Shown: positions 8,684 through 17,915, counted from the stretch's first letter. The stretch: 64,000 bases of DNA from Methylobacterium sp. CB376 (GCF_029714205.1 NZ_CP121648.1:1178001-1242000), one strand, 5' to 3'. Notes: generated from the sequence alone by a model not told the origin. Made by a program: numbers and translations.

Positions 8684-8698
8684 TGCAACACTGCATCA
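8681..8698 (+). terminator. Short perfect hairpin at the stop codon of the preceding frame
   Basis: TGATGCA-ACAC-TGCATCA is a perfect 7-bp stem with a 4-base loop. It has no T-run, so termination is only a possibility; it could also be a protein-binding dyad. Confidence 0.35.
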
Positions 8699-8913
8699 CC
8701 GGTTCGGTCCTGCCCACGCAGCGTGAATGGAAGCATAGGCTGGATTTCAGCGCTTCCGCACAACGCCCTTGACTGTGGTAGAGCTGTGTTCTGAACTGGA
8801 TGATGGCCACAATTCAGCCATTCTGAAAGCCGTTGCCGGAGGGACGGCCGCGTGCTAGGCCTGAATAATACCCGTACAGGGCGAGACCGGCGCGCTGCGG
8901 GCCGCTTCGCCGC

Positions 8914-9240
8914 GTGGTTTTCGCGATGATTATGGTGGTATCTCTGGCAGGTGTCGCGGCGATCGGGGCCGTCATGGCGCGGTTCTGCCCGTGGTTGCCG
9001 ATGCTCCTGGCGAGCGTGCTGCTGTTCCTCGGGGCCGCGATCGGCCTCGTGGCCTGGGGCGAGCCGCTCCCGACCGCGCTCGGCCTGGCCTGCCTGCCGG
9101 TCCTCGTGCTGCAGACCAGCTACGTGATCGCCGGACAGGTTCTGGAGGGCGCGCGGGCCGCCCTGCTCAAGGCCAACCCGGCGCAGAAGACCCTCGTCTC
9201 CCCGCACGGCTCGGCGGACGAGCCCCCCGGCCTGCACTGA
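8914..9240 (+). CDS. Small membrane protein, possibly of the exopolysaccharide-repressor (ExoX/SyrA-like) type
   Basis: 108 residues with three hydrophobic stretches at the N-terminal side (IMVVSLAGVAAIGAVMA, PMLLASVLLFLGAAIGLVAW, LGLACLPVLVLQTSYVIAG) and a short polar cytoplasmic tail. Small rhizobial ExoX/SyrA-type proteins that modulate polysaccharide synthesis look similar, and the nearby polysaccharide locus makes this attractive, but the match is only in general shape. GTG at 8914 and ATG at 8926 or 8932 are all in frame; the start is uncertain. It is followed by interspersed-repeat copy B and a convergent sensor kinase. Confidence 0.65.
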   Translation: MVFAMIMVVSLAGVAAIGAVMARFCPWLPMLLASVLLFLGAAIGLVAWGEPLPTALGLACLPVLVLQTSYVIAGQVLEGARAALLKANPAQKTLVSPHGSADEPPGLH

Positions 9241-9268
9241 TCCGACGTCCGCCCGATCGGTTCATACG

Positions 9269-9340
9269 CCATCCGGTTGATGGCTTCGCCATCTCCGATT
9301 TCGGCCATGCGGATGTCGGCGTCGCTCAGGCGCCGCGCTC
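9269..9340 (+). repeat. Interspersed two-tier inverted repeat, copy B
   Basis: Contains ATCCGGTT, the inner hairpin GATGGC-TTC-GCCATC, TTTCGGCCATGCGGATGTCG and GTCGCTCAGGCGCCGCGC, in the same orientation as copy A. It lies between two convergent genes, the small membrane protein and the sensor kinase. Confidence 0.88.
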
Positions 9341-9517
9341 GCGCACGATCCCGGCTCCCGGCGTCCTGCTCCGACGGGCGCGGGATGGGCGTCGGACGGA
9401 GTCCCCGTGATCGGTCCGGCAGCGCCTGTCCGCGGTCACGGCTCCGCTTCCGGACCCGTTCGGGCCTGCCCGACCGGGGCGGAGACGGCGGAGTCCGGGC
9501 AGCCGGCGACCGGATGC

Positions 9518-10681
9518 TCAGAGCGGCGCAGCGTCCGGGCCCGGGCCCGCGGGCAGCAGCTCGCCGCCGAGCGGCGTGTCGATGGTGCAGACGAGGCCCT
9601 CGGGGCGGAAGTCCATCCGCACCCGACCGTTGAGCTCACCGGCGAGGGCCCTCTCCAGCATGCGCGTGCCGAATCCCCGGCGCGCGGGCGGGTGAACCGG
9701 CGGACCGCCGCGCTCCTCCCAGCGCCAGAGCAGCCGCCGGGGCGGATCCTCGGTCACGCTCCAGGCGACCAGGATCTCGCCCCCGTCGCGCGCGAGCGCG
9801 CCGTACTTGATGGCGTTCGTGACCAGCTCGTGCAGGGCCATCGCCATGGTAACGGCGGTGCGCGGCTGCAGGGCCACCGGCGGGCCGCTCGCCGAGACGC
9901 GGCCCTCGACGCCGCACGCCGTCGCCGCGGTCGCGACGATCTCGCCGAGGTCGGCGGCCCTCCAATGCACGCGCGTCAGCACGTCGTGAGCGTGCGACAG
10001 GGCTTGCAGGCGGCCCTCGAACGCCGATCGGGCGGCGCCGGCCCCCTCCACTTCCCGGAAGGTCTGCAGGGCGAGCGACTGAACGATCGCCAGGGTGTTC
10101 TTGACGCGGTGGTTGAGCTCCTCGACCATCAGCCGAAGCCGCCTCTGGTCGTCCGCGATCTGCTGCTGGGCCCGGCGCAGCTCGGTTGAATCGTAGTAGT
10201 AGCAGATCACGCCGAACCGGCCGTCGGGCAACCGCGTCCGCTGCAGCTCCCACTCGTAGCCTTCGGTGCCCGGCACGTCCTGGCGGGGCCGGTAGAAGGC
10301 GCGCGAGTAGAAGGGAACGCCGGTGTCGAGCGTGTCCCGGAAATGGCCGATGATCTCCTGCGCCACCTCCTCCGGCCAGAGGATCCGCATGGCCTCGGCG
10401 AAGGGGCGGCCGATCAGCGGGCGCACGTTGCGGAAGGCGCCGTCCTGCGAACGGTGGTTCATCGAGGCGATCGTGAAATCCGCGTCGACGATGTAGATCC
10501 CGAAGGGGCAGCGCTCGATGAGCTCGTGAAACAGCTCCTCCTGGCGCGCGGCGCGCGCCGTGGCCCGCGCCAGGCGCTGCTCCAGGCTCGGGCCGTGATC
10601 CGCCGGCGGCGGCTCTCGCCGATCCGGGGCCTCGGGTGCCCGCTTCGCCGGATCCCCCGCTTCGGGCTCGTCACTGCTCAA
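9518..10681 (-). CDS. PAS-containing HWE-family sensor histidine kinase
   Basis: 387 residues, soluble. A coiled N-terminus is followed by a PAS domain (about 50-170: FHELIERCPFGIYIVDADF, then the GVICYYYDSTE strand). The HWE kinase core follows, with the phospho-acceptor His191 in ELNHRVKNTLAIVQSLA, N-box HELVTNAIKYGAL, the diagnostic W-x-E (LLWRWEERGGPPV) and the GFGTRML glycine box. Such kinases phosphorylate a separate response regulator; none is encoded here. Lack of membrane segments suggests it senses an internal cue such as light or redox through PAS. It ends next to repeat copy B and starts about 115 bp from the end of the polysaccharide locus, so a regulatory link is possible but unproven. 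Confidence 0.92.
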   Translation of the reverse strand: MSSDEPEAGDPAKRAPEAPDRREPPPADHGPSLEQRLARATARAARQEELFHELIERCPFGIYIVDADFTIASMNHRSQDGAFRNVRPLIGRPFAEAMRILWPEEVAQEIIGHFRDTLDTGVPFYSRAFYRPRQDVPGTEGYEWELQRTRLPDGRFGVICYYYDSTELRRAQQQIADDQRRLRLMVEELNHRVKNTLAIVQSLALQTFREVEGAGAARSAFEGRLQALSHAHDVLTRVHWRAADLGEIVATAATACGVEGRVSASGPPVALQPRTAVTMAMALHELVTNAIKYGALARDGGEILVAWSVTEDPPRRLLWRWEERGGPPVHPPARRGFGTRMLERALAGELNGRVRMDFRPEGLVCTIDTPLGGELLPAGPGPDAAPL

Positions 10682-10796
10682 AGGTCACACCGGCCGGGCT
10701 GAGAACCGCACCGGAGGCTCCCTACCTCAAGTCGAGGCGGGGGAGAAACCGGATCCGCGCGGCGTGCTCGGCGGCCCCCGCACGGCCGATTCCGGC

Positions 10797-11936
10797 TCAG
10801 CGGGCGGGATCGCGGGCGTCCGCCTCCCCGCCTCGGCCCCCCGCGAGCGCCGCGAGCCGGCGCCCGAGGAAGTCCACCACGGCCTCCCGGTCTCCCGCCG
10901 CCTGCCGGTTCCAGCGCGCGAGGTTGTGCCGGGCCGCCTCGCGCGCCGCGCGCCGCCAGTCCGGACGGGCCAGGGCCGCGGCCACGGCCGCCGCCGCCGC
11001 CTCCGGATCGCCGATCGGAACCCGCAGCCCCGAGGCTCCGAGCACCTCGTGGAAGACCGGCTTGTCCGGCGCCACCACCAGGAGCCCGGCGAACTGCATC
11101 TCGAGCAGCGGCAGCCCCAGCCCCTCGTCGTGCGAACTCATCAGGAACAGGTCGAAGGCGCCGATTGCCCGGCGCGCCTCGTCGTCGTCGAGGAAGCCGA
11201 GCGGCCTGACATGGGGCAGGCGCGCCAGCGTCTCGGCCTCGCCGCCCCAGCCCGGCCGGCCGATGATCCGCAGCTCGACCGGGCGGCCGAGCCGGCGCGA
11301 GAGGGCCGCGCAGAGGGCGGCGGCGCCGGAGTAGTTCTTGCGCGGCTCGATCGTGCCCATGGCGCCGACCACGAGCGGCCGGTTCGGGTCCTCCCGGTCC
11401 CCCGCCCCGGCCTCCTCCGGGAGCGCGTCCGAGAGGGAGAAGACGTTGCGGATCGGCGGGCGGTAGAGCAGCACGGTCGCGTCCGGCCGGATCCAGGGCC
11501 GCAGGGTCGCGCCCGTCGTCTCCGAAAGGACCAGGAAGTTGCGGAGCCGTCGCAGCGCAAGCCGGAAGGGCGGCACCATGTAGAGCCGCGCGGCCCGGTT
11601 GAGCTCGTGGCGCCGCGTGAGCAGGAACAGGTCGTTGACGTAGAGCACGCTGCGCTCCGGCAGCGCCGCGAAGACCGGCGAGGGCGGGTAGCCGGAGAAC
11701 AGCCACAGGCTGCGCGGATGGGCCAGGGCGGCGGCCGGCATCCGCAGCATCTGCTCCCAGATCATCGCGGGCCGGCTCCCCCGCGAGGTCCAGCCGGTCA
11801 CCGGCAAGGGTGCCAGGGCCTCCTCGCTGAACAGCTCGCGGGTGATCCGCTCGATCCCCGAGGCGCGCCGGCTCAGATGGGTGCGGTCGACGACGAGGGT
11901 GGGGCGGGGGCCGAGCGGCAGGGTCGGGCCGCTCAT
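10797..11936 (-). CDS. GT4-type glycosyltransferase
   Basis: 379 residues. The C-terminal half has the GT-B nucleotide-sugar site of GT4 enzymes: GTIEPRKNY at the domain boundary, ELRIIGRPGWGG, then DLFLMSSHDEGLGLPLLEM, where the EGLGLPLLE motif holds the E-x7-E pair. The N-terminal half begins LVVDRTHLSRRASGIERITR. It would add a sugar to the growing repeat unit on the inner face of the inner membrane. Its ATG overlaps the stop of the polymerase-like gene by 4 bp (ATGA), so the two are translationally coupled. Third gene of the minus-strand arm of the polysaccharide locus. Donor and acceptor are not predictable. Confidence 0.9.
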   Translation of the reverse strand: MSGPTLPLGPRPTLVVDRTHLSRRASGIERITRELFSEEALAPLPVTGWTSRGSRPAMIWEQMLRMPAAALAHPRSLWLFSGYPPSPVFAALPERSVLYVNDLFLLTRRHELNRAARLYMVPPFRLALRRLRNFLVLSETTGATLRPWIRPDATVLLYRPPIRNVFSLSDALPEEAGAGDREDPNRPLVVGAMGTIEPRKNYSGAAALCAALSRRLGRPVELRIIGRPGWGGEAETLARLPHVRPLGFLDDDEARRAIGAFDLFLMSSHDEGLGLPLLEMQFAGLLVVAPDKPVFHEVLGASGLRVPIGDPEAAAAAVAAALARPDWRRAAREAARHNLARWNRQAAGDREAVVDFLGRRLAALAGGRGGEADARDPAR

Positions 11937-13222
11937 GGGCGCATCCCGCCGCTCTCCGCCTCGCCCTCGCTCTCCAGCATGCCCTTGAGCATCCACAGCA
12001 GGGAGGCGGTCTTGATGCTGAGGAAGCCGTAGCTCACCAGTGAGTTGAAGGCCACGTAGAGGCAGAGCGCGTGCGCGTAGCGGATCTGTGCCCGGTTCCG
12101 GTAGGCGGTCGAGAAGGTGCAGTAGAGCCAGAACAGGGCGAGGCCGAGGAGCGACTGCGTCGTGATGATGTAGCTGACGCCGCTGTCGACCGCCTTGTAG
12201 ATCAGCTTGTCCGAGAGGCCGAGGAACTCGGGCACGTCGTAGACGTGCAGGAGGTCGACCGTCCAGGCGACGCGACCCGGGAAGTCGTCGCTGCCGCCCG
12301 CGATCCCGGTCACGCCGACGAACAGGAAGGAGGCGACCAGCGCGCCCGGCAGGTAGAGGAGAGGCACCACCCGCGGCAGGAACCGCCACACCACGCTCAC
12401 CAGCAGGATCGCGAAGAACGAGACCAGGGCGAGGCGCCCGTCGCAGGCCACCATCAGGAAGAAGTTCGTCGCCAGGAGGTAGGTGCGGCAGGATGGGCTC
12501 AACCGCTCCCAGCGCGAGAAGATGTAGGCCGCGATGATCACGCAATAGGCGCCGAGCGAGACCGGCTCGAGGAAGACCGACGAGACCCGGTGCGCGTCCA
12601 TGATCTGGTCGGCGATGCTGAGGAAGCGCGCATCGGGCCGGGTCGCGCTCACGAACAGGTCGGAATCCGTGTTCCAGAAATTCTCCTCGGTCAGCCCGCG
12701 GGTCGCGATGAAGTAGTCCTTCACCCGGAACAGCGCCGAGTAGGCTTCGACGTTGAAGGCCTCGATCACCCCGAAGACGAACACGACGCTGTGGATGGCG
12801 AGGAGGTAGCGGTTCAGGTAGCGCGTGCGCGTGCACAGGCCGAGCATCATGAAGACCGGCGCGATCAGGATGTCGCGGAAGTACTTCACGCTCGTGGCCG
12901 GATCGACGGCCACCGCCCGCAGCGTCATGAACACGAAGAGCCAGGCGATCAGCGCGACCGAGAGCGTCATGCTCGGCCGGTAATGCGCCAAGGCGACGAG
13001 CAGGGCGGCGCCGATCAGCACGATCTCGGCCCCGATGACGATGCCGGGCGAGAGCCCGGTGACGTTGCCGTTCACGTAGGCGAGCGCGGCGTTGAACAGC
13101 ATCCCCCCGGCGAGGATCCCGAAGGGGACGTGCTCCAGCACGGCGCCCCGCGCCGCCGCCGGGGCCGGGACGGGCCTGAGGAAGGAGGGCAGCGCGACCG
13201 CGTGGGTCGGGACGGGCGGCAT
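11933..13222 (-). CDS. Polysaccharide polymerase/O-antigen ligase-like membrane protein (Wzy candidate)
   Basis: 429 residues with about ten to twelve hydrophobic segments, for example FGILAGGMLFNAALAYV, IVIGAEIVLIGAALLVALA and LGLALFWLYCTFSTAY. A long loop sits in the second half, the topology of Wzy polymerases and O-antigen ligases, families with little sequence conservation. It sits between an ExoF-like export protein and a glycosyltransferase in one operon, which is where a Wzy is expected, and the locus has no other candidate. The function is therefore inferred from topology and context. The stop overlaps the next gene by 4 bp. Confidence 0.8.
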   Translation of the reverse strand: MPPVPTHAVALPSFLRPVPAPAAARGAVLEHVPFGILAGGMLFNAALAYVNGNVTGLSPGIVIGAEIVLIGAALLVALAHYRPSMTLSVALIAWLFVFMTLRAVAVDPATSVKYFRDILIAPVFMMLGLCTRTRYLNRYLLAIHSVVFVFGVIEAFNVEAYSALFRVKDYFIATRGLTEENFWNTDSDLFVSATRPDARFLSIADQIMDAHRVSSVFLEPVSLGAYCVIIAAYIFSRWERLSPSCRTYLLATNFFLMVACDGRLALVSFFAILLVSVVWRFLPRVVPLLYLPGALVASFLFVGVTGIAGGSDDFPGRVAWTVDLLHVYDVPEFLGLSDKLIYKAVDSGVSYIITTQSLLGLALFWLYCTFSTAYRNRAQIRYAHALCLYVAFNSLVSYGFLSIKTASLLWMLKGMLESEGEAESGGMRP

Positions 13223-13261
13223 GGCGGGGCTCCGGCGGGTGGGGCGGCGAGGGACCCGCGC

Positions 13262-13319
13262 GTCGGCGGGCCGGCACCCGCGGTCAGCGGGTCGGCACCC
13301 GCGTCAGCGGGTCGGCACC
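13262..13319 (-). repeat. Triplicated 17-bp unit across the stop codon of the export gene
   Basis: Read on the plus strand, GTCAGCGGGTCGGCACC occurs at 13303-13319 and 13283-13299, and a degenerate copy (GTCGGCGGGCCGGCACC) at 13262-13278, spaced 20-21 bp. On the coding strand each unit spells the end of the upstream protein (VPTR then stop), so the terminal codons have been duplicated downstream. Confidence 0.8.
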
Positions 13320-14575
13320 TCGGGCGGCTCCTCGGCCTGCAAGGCGACCTCGACCACGTCGCCGGGCTGCAGCTCGGTGTCGTGATCCGCCGGGATCCGG
13401 GCCGTCTTGCCGCCGGACCTGCGGAAGATCGAGATCTGCGGCTGGCTGTCGAAGCCGCGCACCAGCTGGGACTTGACCATTCCGGTGTAGCGCAGCTTCT
13501 CGCTGACCGCCTGGAGCCGGCTGCGGATCGCCGCCAGCTTGGCGGTCGAGTCCTGGATCTCGCGCAGCACCTCGAGGCGCCGGGTGTCGTCGACCCGCTG
13601 GAGCTTGCGGCCGAGATCGCCCTTCTCGCGCTCGACCGAGGCGAGGACCGCCATGGTCTGGAGGGCGCGGGTGGCCGAGAGCAGGACCGTGCGGCGCGCC
13701 TCGACGAGGCGCGGCATCGGCACGTTGCCGCGATCGAACAATTCCTGGTAGCGCTTGAGATCGTCAGTGTCCGACTGGACGCCTTCCTTCTCGCGCCGCT
13801 CCTGCTCGCTGAGCACCGAGGCCCGCTCGTTCTCCTTGGCGGCGGCCTCGGTCAGGTAGCGCTTCTCCTTGACGATGTCCTCGTTGCGCGTCGTCAGGAT
13901 CGCGCGCTCGCCCTCCGAGAGCTCCTTCGCCACGGAGGGCGCGACGGGCGTCTCGATCACCGCCTTGCGGTCGAGCTCCCCCTTGCCGTCGAGCTCGGCC
14001 CGCAGGCGCGAGAGCCGCTGCTGCTCCTTGGCGTAGTCGATCCAGGCCGTGTTGTAGGCGTCGCGCAGGTCCGACAGCTGCAGGAACGGGTTGTCCATCT
14101 TGAAGCGGAGGATGTCGAAGCCCCCGGCCAGCGCCACGGTCTGGCGCACGGTCATGCCCGGCCGGTAGGGCTGCTCGCCCGGCTTGGCCACGTCGCCGTT
14201 CAGGTAGACCGGTCGATATTCCAGGATCGCGACGTTGATCTCGGAGGCCGAGAGGATCAGCGGAAATTCCCGGCCGTCGTCGGTGCGGCGGCGGATCTCC
14301 TTCGACGGCAGGAGCGACTGGATCTTCGCCCGCGCCTCGGCGAGGCTCAGCCCGGCGACCGGGACCTGGCCGACCAGCGGCACCGTGACCTCGCCGTCGC
14401 CGTTGACGACGCTCTTGGCCTTCAGTTCGGGCACCGCGACCGCCTCGATCGTGAGCGTGTCGCCCGGCGCGATCAGGTAGGCCGCCGCGGCGGGATGCGC
14501 CGCGAGGGCGAGGACCGCCCCCAGGACGAGGCCCGCCCTCGTGCGGGACGGGCGGCGCGGGGCCTGGTTCACCAT
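13304..14575 (-). CDS. ExoF-like polysaccharide export protein
   Basis: 423 residues with a signal peptide (AGLVLGAVLALAAHPAAA). After the cut comes the polysaccharide-export domain: AYLIAPGDTLTIEAVAVPEL, GEVTVPLVGQVPVAGLSL, then a SLBB-like strand set (VYLNGDVAKPGEQPYRPGMT, VALAGGF). A long helical coiled coil (about 170-340) and a second beta domain near the end follow (ISIFRRSGG, LQPGDVVEV). This is the layout of rhizobial ExoF, the periplasmic/outer-membrane partner of ExoP in Wzy-type export. First gene of the minus-strand arm. A 27-bp dyad lies 166 bp upstream of its ATG. Confidence 0.9.
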   Translation of the reverse strand: MVNQAPRRPSRTRAGLVLGAVLALAAHPAAAAYLIAPGDTLTIEAVAVPELKAKSVVNGDGEVTVPLVGQVPVAGLSLAEARAKIQSLLPSKEIRRRTDDGREFPLILSASEINVAILEYRPVYLNGDVAKPGEQPYRPGMTVRQTVALAGGFDILRFKMDNPFLQLSDLRDAYNTAWIDYAKEQQRLSRLRAELDGKGELDRKAVIETPVAPSVAKELSEGERAILTTRNEDIVKEKRYLTEAAAKENERASVLSEQERREKEGVQSDTDDLKRYQELFDRGNVPMPRLVEARRTVLLSATRALQTMAVLASVEREKGDLGRKLQRVDDTRRLEVLREIQDSTAKLAAIRSRLQAVSEKLRYTGMVKSQLVRGFDSQPQISIFRRSGGKTARIPADHDTELQPGDVVEVALQAEEPPEVPTR

Positions 14576-15728
14576 GCGGGGTACTCCCTTTCGCGGCGCG
14601 TGGCGGGCTTCCTGCGGTCGTGCGACCGGCCTCGTCGCATTCCGGATCCCTCGTTCGGACGGGTCCCGCGTCGGGCGACCCTGATGCTGGACGGGTCCGG
14701 GCGGCCCGCGGGGAGCGACCGGACGCGGCGGCTGTCACAACTTCGATTGTGCAGTGCACAACCGAAGGGCGAGAGACGGCGAAGCCATCCCCCGCCGCGA
14801 ACCGGGGCTAGAAGTCCCTTTCCCCCCGAACCGTTCCAAGAAATGCCGCGCGACACAAGAGGTATGCGGCTTCCCCTGCCCCCGCTGGACCAGTTCAAGA
14901 AGACGCAGCACCGAGGATGCGGCGGCCCGGCCTTTCGCCTATGCGAGACAGCACCCGTACTTCTCAGAGAATGCAAGAAACGGGCCTGTTCCACGAAATG
15001 TCGGGTCGCCGCCACCGACATCGGCGCGCATTATGCTTGCAAAGCAGAGCAGACATGCGAAAAATGCAAAGAGGCCGCGAGGCTGCGCCCCGTGGGGCAA
15101 GGCGGGGCCCGCTTCGCCCTCTGATAAGGCTTGCGAATCCAATCGTCCCGGATCCGGGGCGGTGCGACCGGCCCGGCGGGTCGGCCGCACCGAGCGCCGC
15201 CTTCGGCCGCTCCCGTCATGCTGAAATCACAACCCTGGTCATCGTTTTGAGCATGTCTTAACCGGCAACGAGAGGGTCGATCCGGGTCCCGGCTGGACTG
15301 TCCGCCCGATACGGGCCGCACAACCTCCCGAACGCCCTGGCCGGGAACCCTCTCGCGTTGCAACAAAAACCCCAACGGCCGGGCCGGGCCGCTTCGCCAT
15401 GCACCGAGACGGCGTTTGGTTCCCGGAAAAAATCCGCCGGCTCGCCTGGAACGTGCATTCGGAACGGCAACGCTTTGCCAATCCGGCGCGGCGGGTTGTG
15501 AAACCCGTTCGACCGGTGTTAACCCTTTCGAGGCAGCAAGCGGCCGGCATTGCGACCTGTACGCCAAGCAGATCTGCTCGAATCGACACCTCGCCAGCAA
15601 GTCGGCGCAGATCAGCCGCCGAGTTGCGCAGGGCTTCAGCCCGATACGCCGTATCGCCGGCAAAATTCCCGCTGTTGTGCAGGGCCGGTCGGCCGCGTCC
15701 TGCGAGTACCGAGCGCGCAAGGGTGGCC
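14576..15728. other. 1.15-kb divergent control region of the polysaccharide locus
   Basis: No convincing gene. It separates the divergent ExoF-like and ExoP-like genes and must hold both promoters. It contains the dyad at 14741-14767 and a lone TTGTGCA half-site at about 15674. The middle (about 14830-15110) is less GC-rich than the genes on either side. Open frames here lack ribosome-binding sites and domains. Its length is far more than two promoters need, so extra regulation or a small RNA is possible. Confidence 0.5.
14741..14767. promoter_or_regulatory. Candidate operator dyad upstream of the exoF-like gene
   Basis: TTGTGCA-G-TGCACAA is a perfect 7-bp inverted repeat (14747-14761). It is extended by CTTCG on the left and CGAAG on the right with one mismatched pair between, making a 27-bp near-palindrome. 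A single half-site TTGTGCA recurs about 55 bp upstream of the ExoP-like start. The shape fits a dimeric regulator; which one is unknown. Confidence 0.5.
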
Positions 15729-17915
15729 ATGAACATCAAGCCGAACCAGCTGCGTCTGCACGTCGACTCGGCCTCACCCCGGCTGGAGCGCGATGAGCGC
15801 TGGGACGTGGCGGCGATCCTGGACGTTCTGCGCCGGCGCCGCATCCTGGCGGCTTGCGTGTTCGTGGCCTGCCTCACCGCCGCGCTCGCCTACCTGGCGA
15901 CCGCGACGCCGCTGTTCATGGCGACCGGCATCCTGGTGCTCGACACCAAGCTGACGCCCCCCTCCCCCGCCCAGGTCAGCGCCGAGCCGACCATCGATCC
16001 GGCCGTGGTGGACAGCCAGATCGAGATCCTCAAGTCCCGGAAGATCGCGACCGACGTGGTCGACAAGCTCGGCCTCCAGGGCGACCCCGAATTCGTCGGC
16101 AGCGGTCCCTCGCTCCTCGACGCGCTCAAGGGCCGGCTCCTGTCCCTGGTGGAGGCCAGCAGCGGATCCGCGGAGCCGCCCGACCTGCGCCAGGTCGCGG
16201 CGGGGACGCTCGAGCGCACGCTCAAGATCACCCGCACCGGCCGCAGCTTCCTCGCCGAGATCAACGCGACCACGCGGGACCCGAAGAAGTCGGCCGCGAT
16301 CGCCAACGCCGTGGCGGAGGCCTACATCCAGGACCAGCTCAGCAGCCGGATGGAATCGAGCCAGCGCACCACCGACTGGATGCAGCGGCGCCTGAAGGAA
16401 GTGCGGGACGAGGCCGAGGCGGCCGAGCGCGCCCTCAAGGAGTTCCGGGCCCATGCCGGCGCGTCGAGCCCCGGGGCCGAGCCCGTGAGCGCGGCGGACA
16501 TCGCCTGGGAGCGCGCCTCGATCGAGGCGATGCGGCGCGCCGCGGCCGAGAGCCTGGAGCGGGGCCGCGCGGGCCTCGCCGCCGCCCAGGCGATGCTGGC
16601 CGCCCTGGAGGGCGGGGACACCGCCGCCGCCACCCGCAAGCGCCTCGACGAGGTCGACGACCCCGAGGTCTCGCACCTCGCGGCGGCGATGGCCGGCCCG
16701 GGGCCGAGCCCGGCCGAGGCCGAGGCCCTGCGCGCGCGGCTGCGCCGGCTCGTGGACGACCGCCAGGCCGCGATCGGGCTCGCCCAGCGCCGCGACGGGC
16801 TGCTGGCGCGGCGCCTCGGCGACCTCGCGGCGGGCACGGATCCCGGCCCGAACGGCCGCGAGCAGCAGCTCGCCCGCGCGGCCGAGGCCGCCCGCTCCAC
16901 CTACGAGGCGCTGCAGAACCGGGTCTCGCGCGTCAGCTCCTTCCTGCAGCAGCAGGCGCTGCCGGTCACGGAGGCGCGGCTGGTGAGTGCGGCGGTGCCG
17001 CCGCTCGCCAAGTCCTCGCCCCGGACGACCCTGGTCCTGCTCCTGGCCAGCGCCGGCGGGCTCGCCGCGGGCATCGCGGCGGCCTTCCTGCGGGAGATGT
17101 TCGACCGGCGCATCCGCTGGCCGACGCAGATCGCCGGCCTCGGTCAGCCCTTCCTCGGTCCCCTGCCGCCCACCGAGGGGCGCCGCCTGCCTCTGCCGGG
17201 CCGACGGGCGCGGCCTTCCGCCGGGATCCCGCTGCTCATCGCAGGCCCGGACGCCTCGCCCGCGGCGCTCGAGACCCTGCGCGCGGCCAAGATCGCCGTC
17301 GACCACGCCCTCGGCCGCGAGAGCTGCCGGGTGGTCGGGGTCGTCTCTCCCTGCGACCGCGACGGGAAATCGACGGTGGCGGCCAATTTCGCGGCCCTGG
17401 CGGCCGAGATGCGGGCCCGCGTGCTCCTGATCGACGCCGACCTGCACGGCGGCGGCCTCTCGGCGCAATTCGCGGGCGAGGGGGCGATCGGCCTCGACGA
17501 GGCGGTGGGCCGGCAGCACCCGCTCGCCCGCTGCGTGGTGCCAACCCCGCTCGGCTTCGACCTCCTGCCCGGGAGCGTCGGCGCGCCGCCCGCCCACCCG
17601 GTCGAGATCCTGGCCTCGGTCGGGCTGCGGCGCCTGCTGACCGAGGCGCGCGGGCGCTACGACTACGTGGTGATCGACGTCCCGGCGGTCCTCTGCGCGG
17701 TCGACGCGAGGGCGATCGCCGAGGTCATCGACGGCTTCATCCTCACGCTGGCCTCCGGCCGCACCAGCCTCGATGCGGTCGAGCGGGTCTTCGCCACCTG
17801 CCCGGGCATCGCCGACCGGTCCGTGGGCGTGGTCCTCAACCGCTCCAGGGTCGCGGTCGGCCCGCTGCGGGCGCGGCGGGCCCCGCGGTCCGGCATGCTG
17901 GAGATCGCCCGATGA
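15729..17915 (+). CDS. ExoP-like chain-length determinant/BY-kinase (Wzc-type)
   Basis: 728 residues. The Wzz domain has a first membrane segment near 37-57 (ILAACVFVACLTAALAYLA), a long periplasmic coiled coil (about 200-420), and a second membrane segment at about 432-456 (TTLVLLLASAGGLAAGIAAAF). The cytoplasmic kinase domain has Walker A SPCDRDGKSTVAANFA (about 541), Walker A' RVLLIDADLHGG (about 564) and a YDYVVIDVPAV strand in place of the usual Walker B ending. It would control polymer length and couple polymerisation to export with the ExoF-like protein. The C-terminus lacks the usual tyrosine cluster, so autophosphorylation control may be absent. ATG 15729 is the first start giving a normal N-terminus. 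It overlaps the next gene by 4 bp. Confidence 0.92.
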   Translation: MNIKPNQLRLHVDSASPRLERDERWDVAAILDVLRRRRILAACVFVACLTAALAYLATATPLFMATGILVLDTKLTPPSPAQVSAEPTIDPAVVDSQIEILKSRKIATDVVDKLGLQGDPEFVGSGPSLLDALKGRLLSLVEASSGSAEPPDLRQVAAGTLERTLKITRTGRSFLAEINATTRDPKKSAAIANAVAEAYIQDQLSSRMESSQRTTDWMQRRLKEVRDEAEAAERALKEFRAHAGASSPGAEPVSAADIAWERASIEAMRRAAAESLERGRAGLAAAQAMLAALEGGDTAAATRKRLDEVDDPEVSHLAAAMAGPGPSPAEAEALRARLRRLVDDRQAAIGLAQRRDGLLARRLGDLAAGTDPGPNGREQQLARAAEAARSTYEALQNRVSRVSSFLQQQALPVTEARLVSAAVPPLAKSSPRTTLVLLLASAGGLAAGIAAAFLREMFDRRIRWPTQIAGLGQPFLGPLPPTEGRRLPLPGRRARPSAGIPLLIAGPDASPAALETLRAAKIAVDHALGRESCRVVGVVSPCDRDGKSTVAANFAALAAEMRARVLLIDADLHGGGLSAQFAGEGAIGLDEAVGRQHPLARCVVPTPLGFDLLPGSVGAPPAHPVEILASVGLRRLLTEARGRYDYVVIDVPAVLCAVDARAIAEVIDGFILTLASGRTSLDAVERVFATCPGIADRSVGVVLNRSRVAVGPLRARRAPRSGMLEIAR

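Noticed and set aside
12071..15124. Very long open frame (about 1000 codons) opposite the polysaccharide genes
   Set aside because: It is antisense to three well-supported genes, is rich in Arg, Gly and Pro as expected from a GC-rich shadow, and shows no domain. The same holds for long antisense frames over the RND pump (47158-50082) and at 37321-40353.
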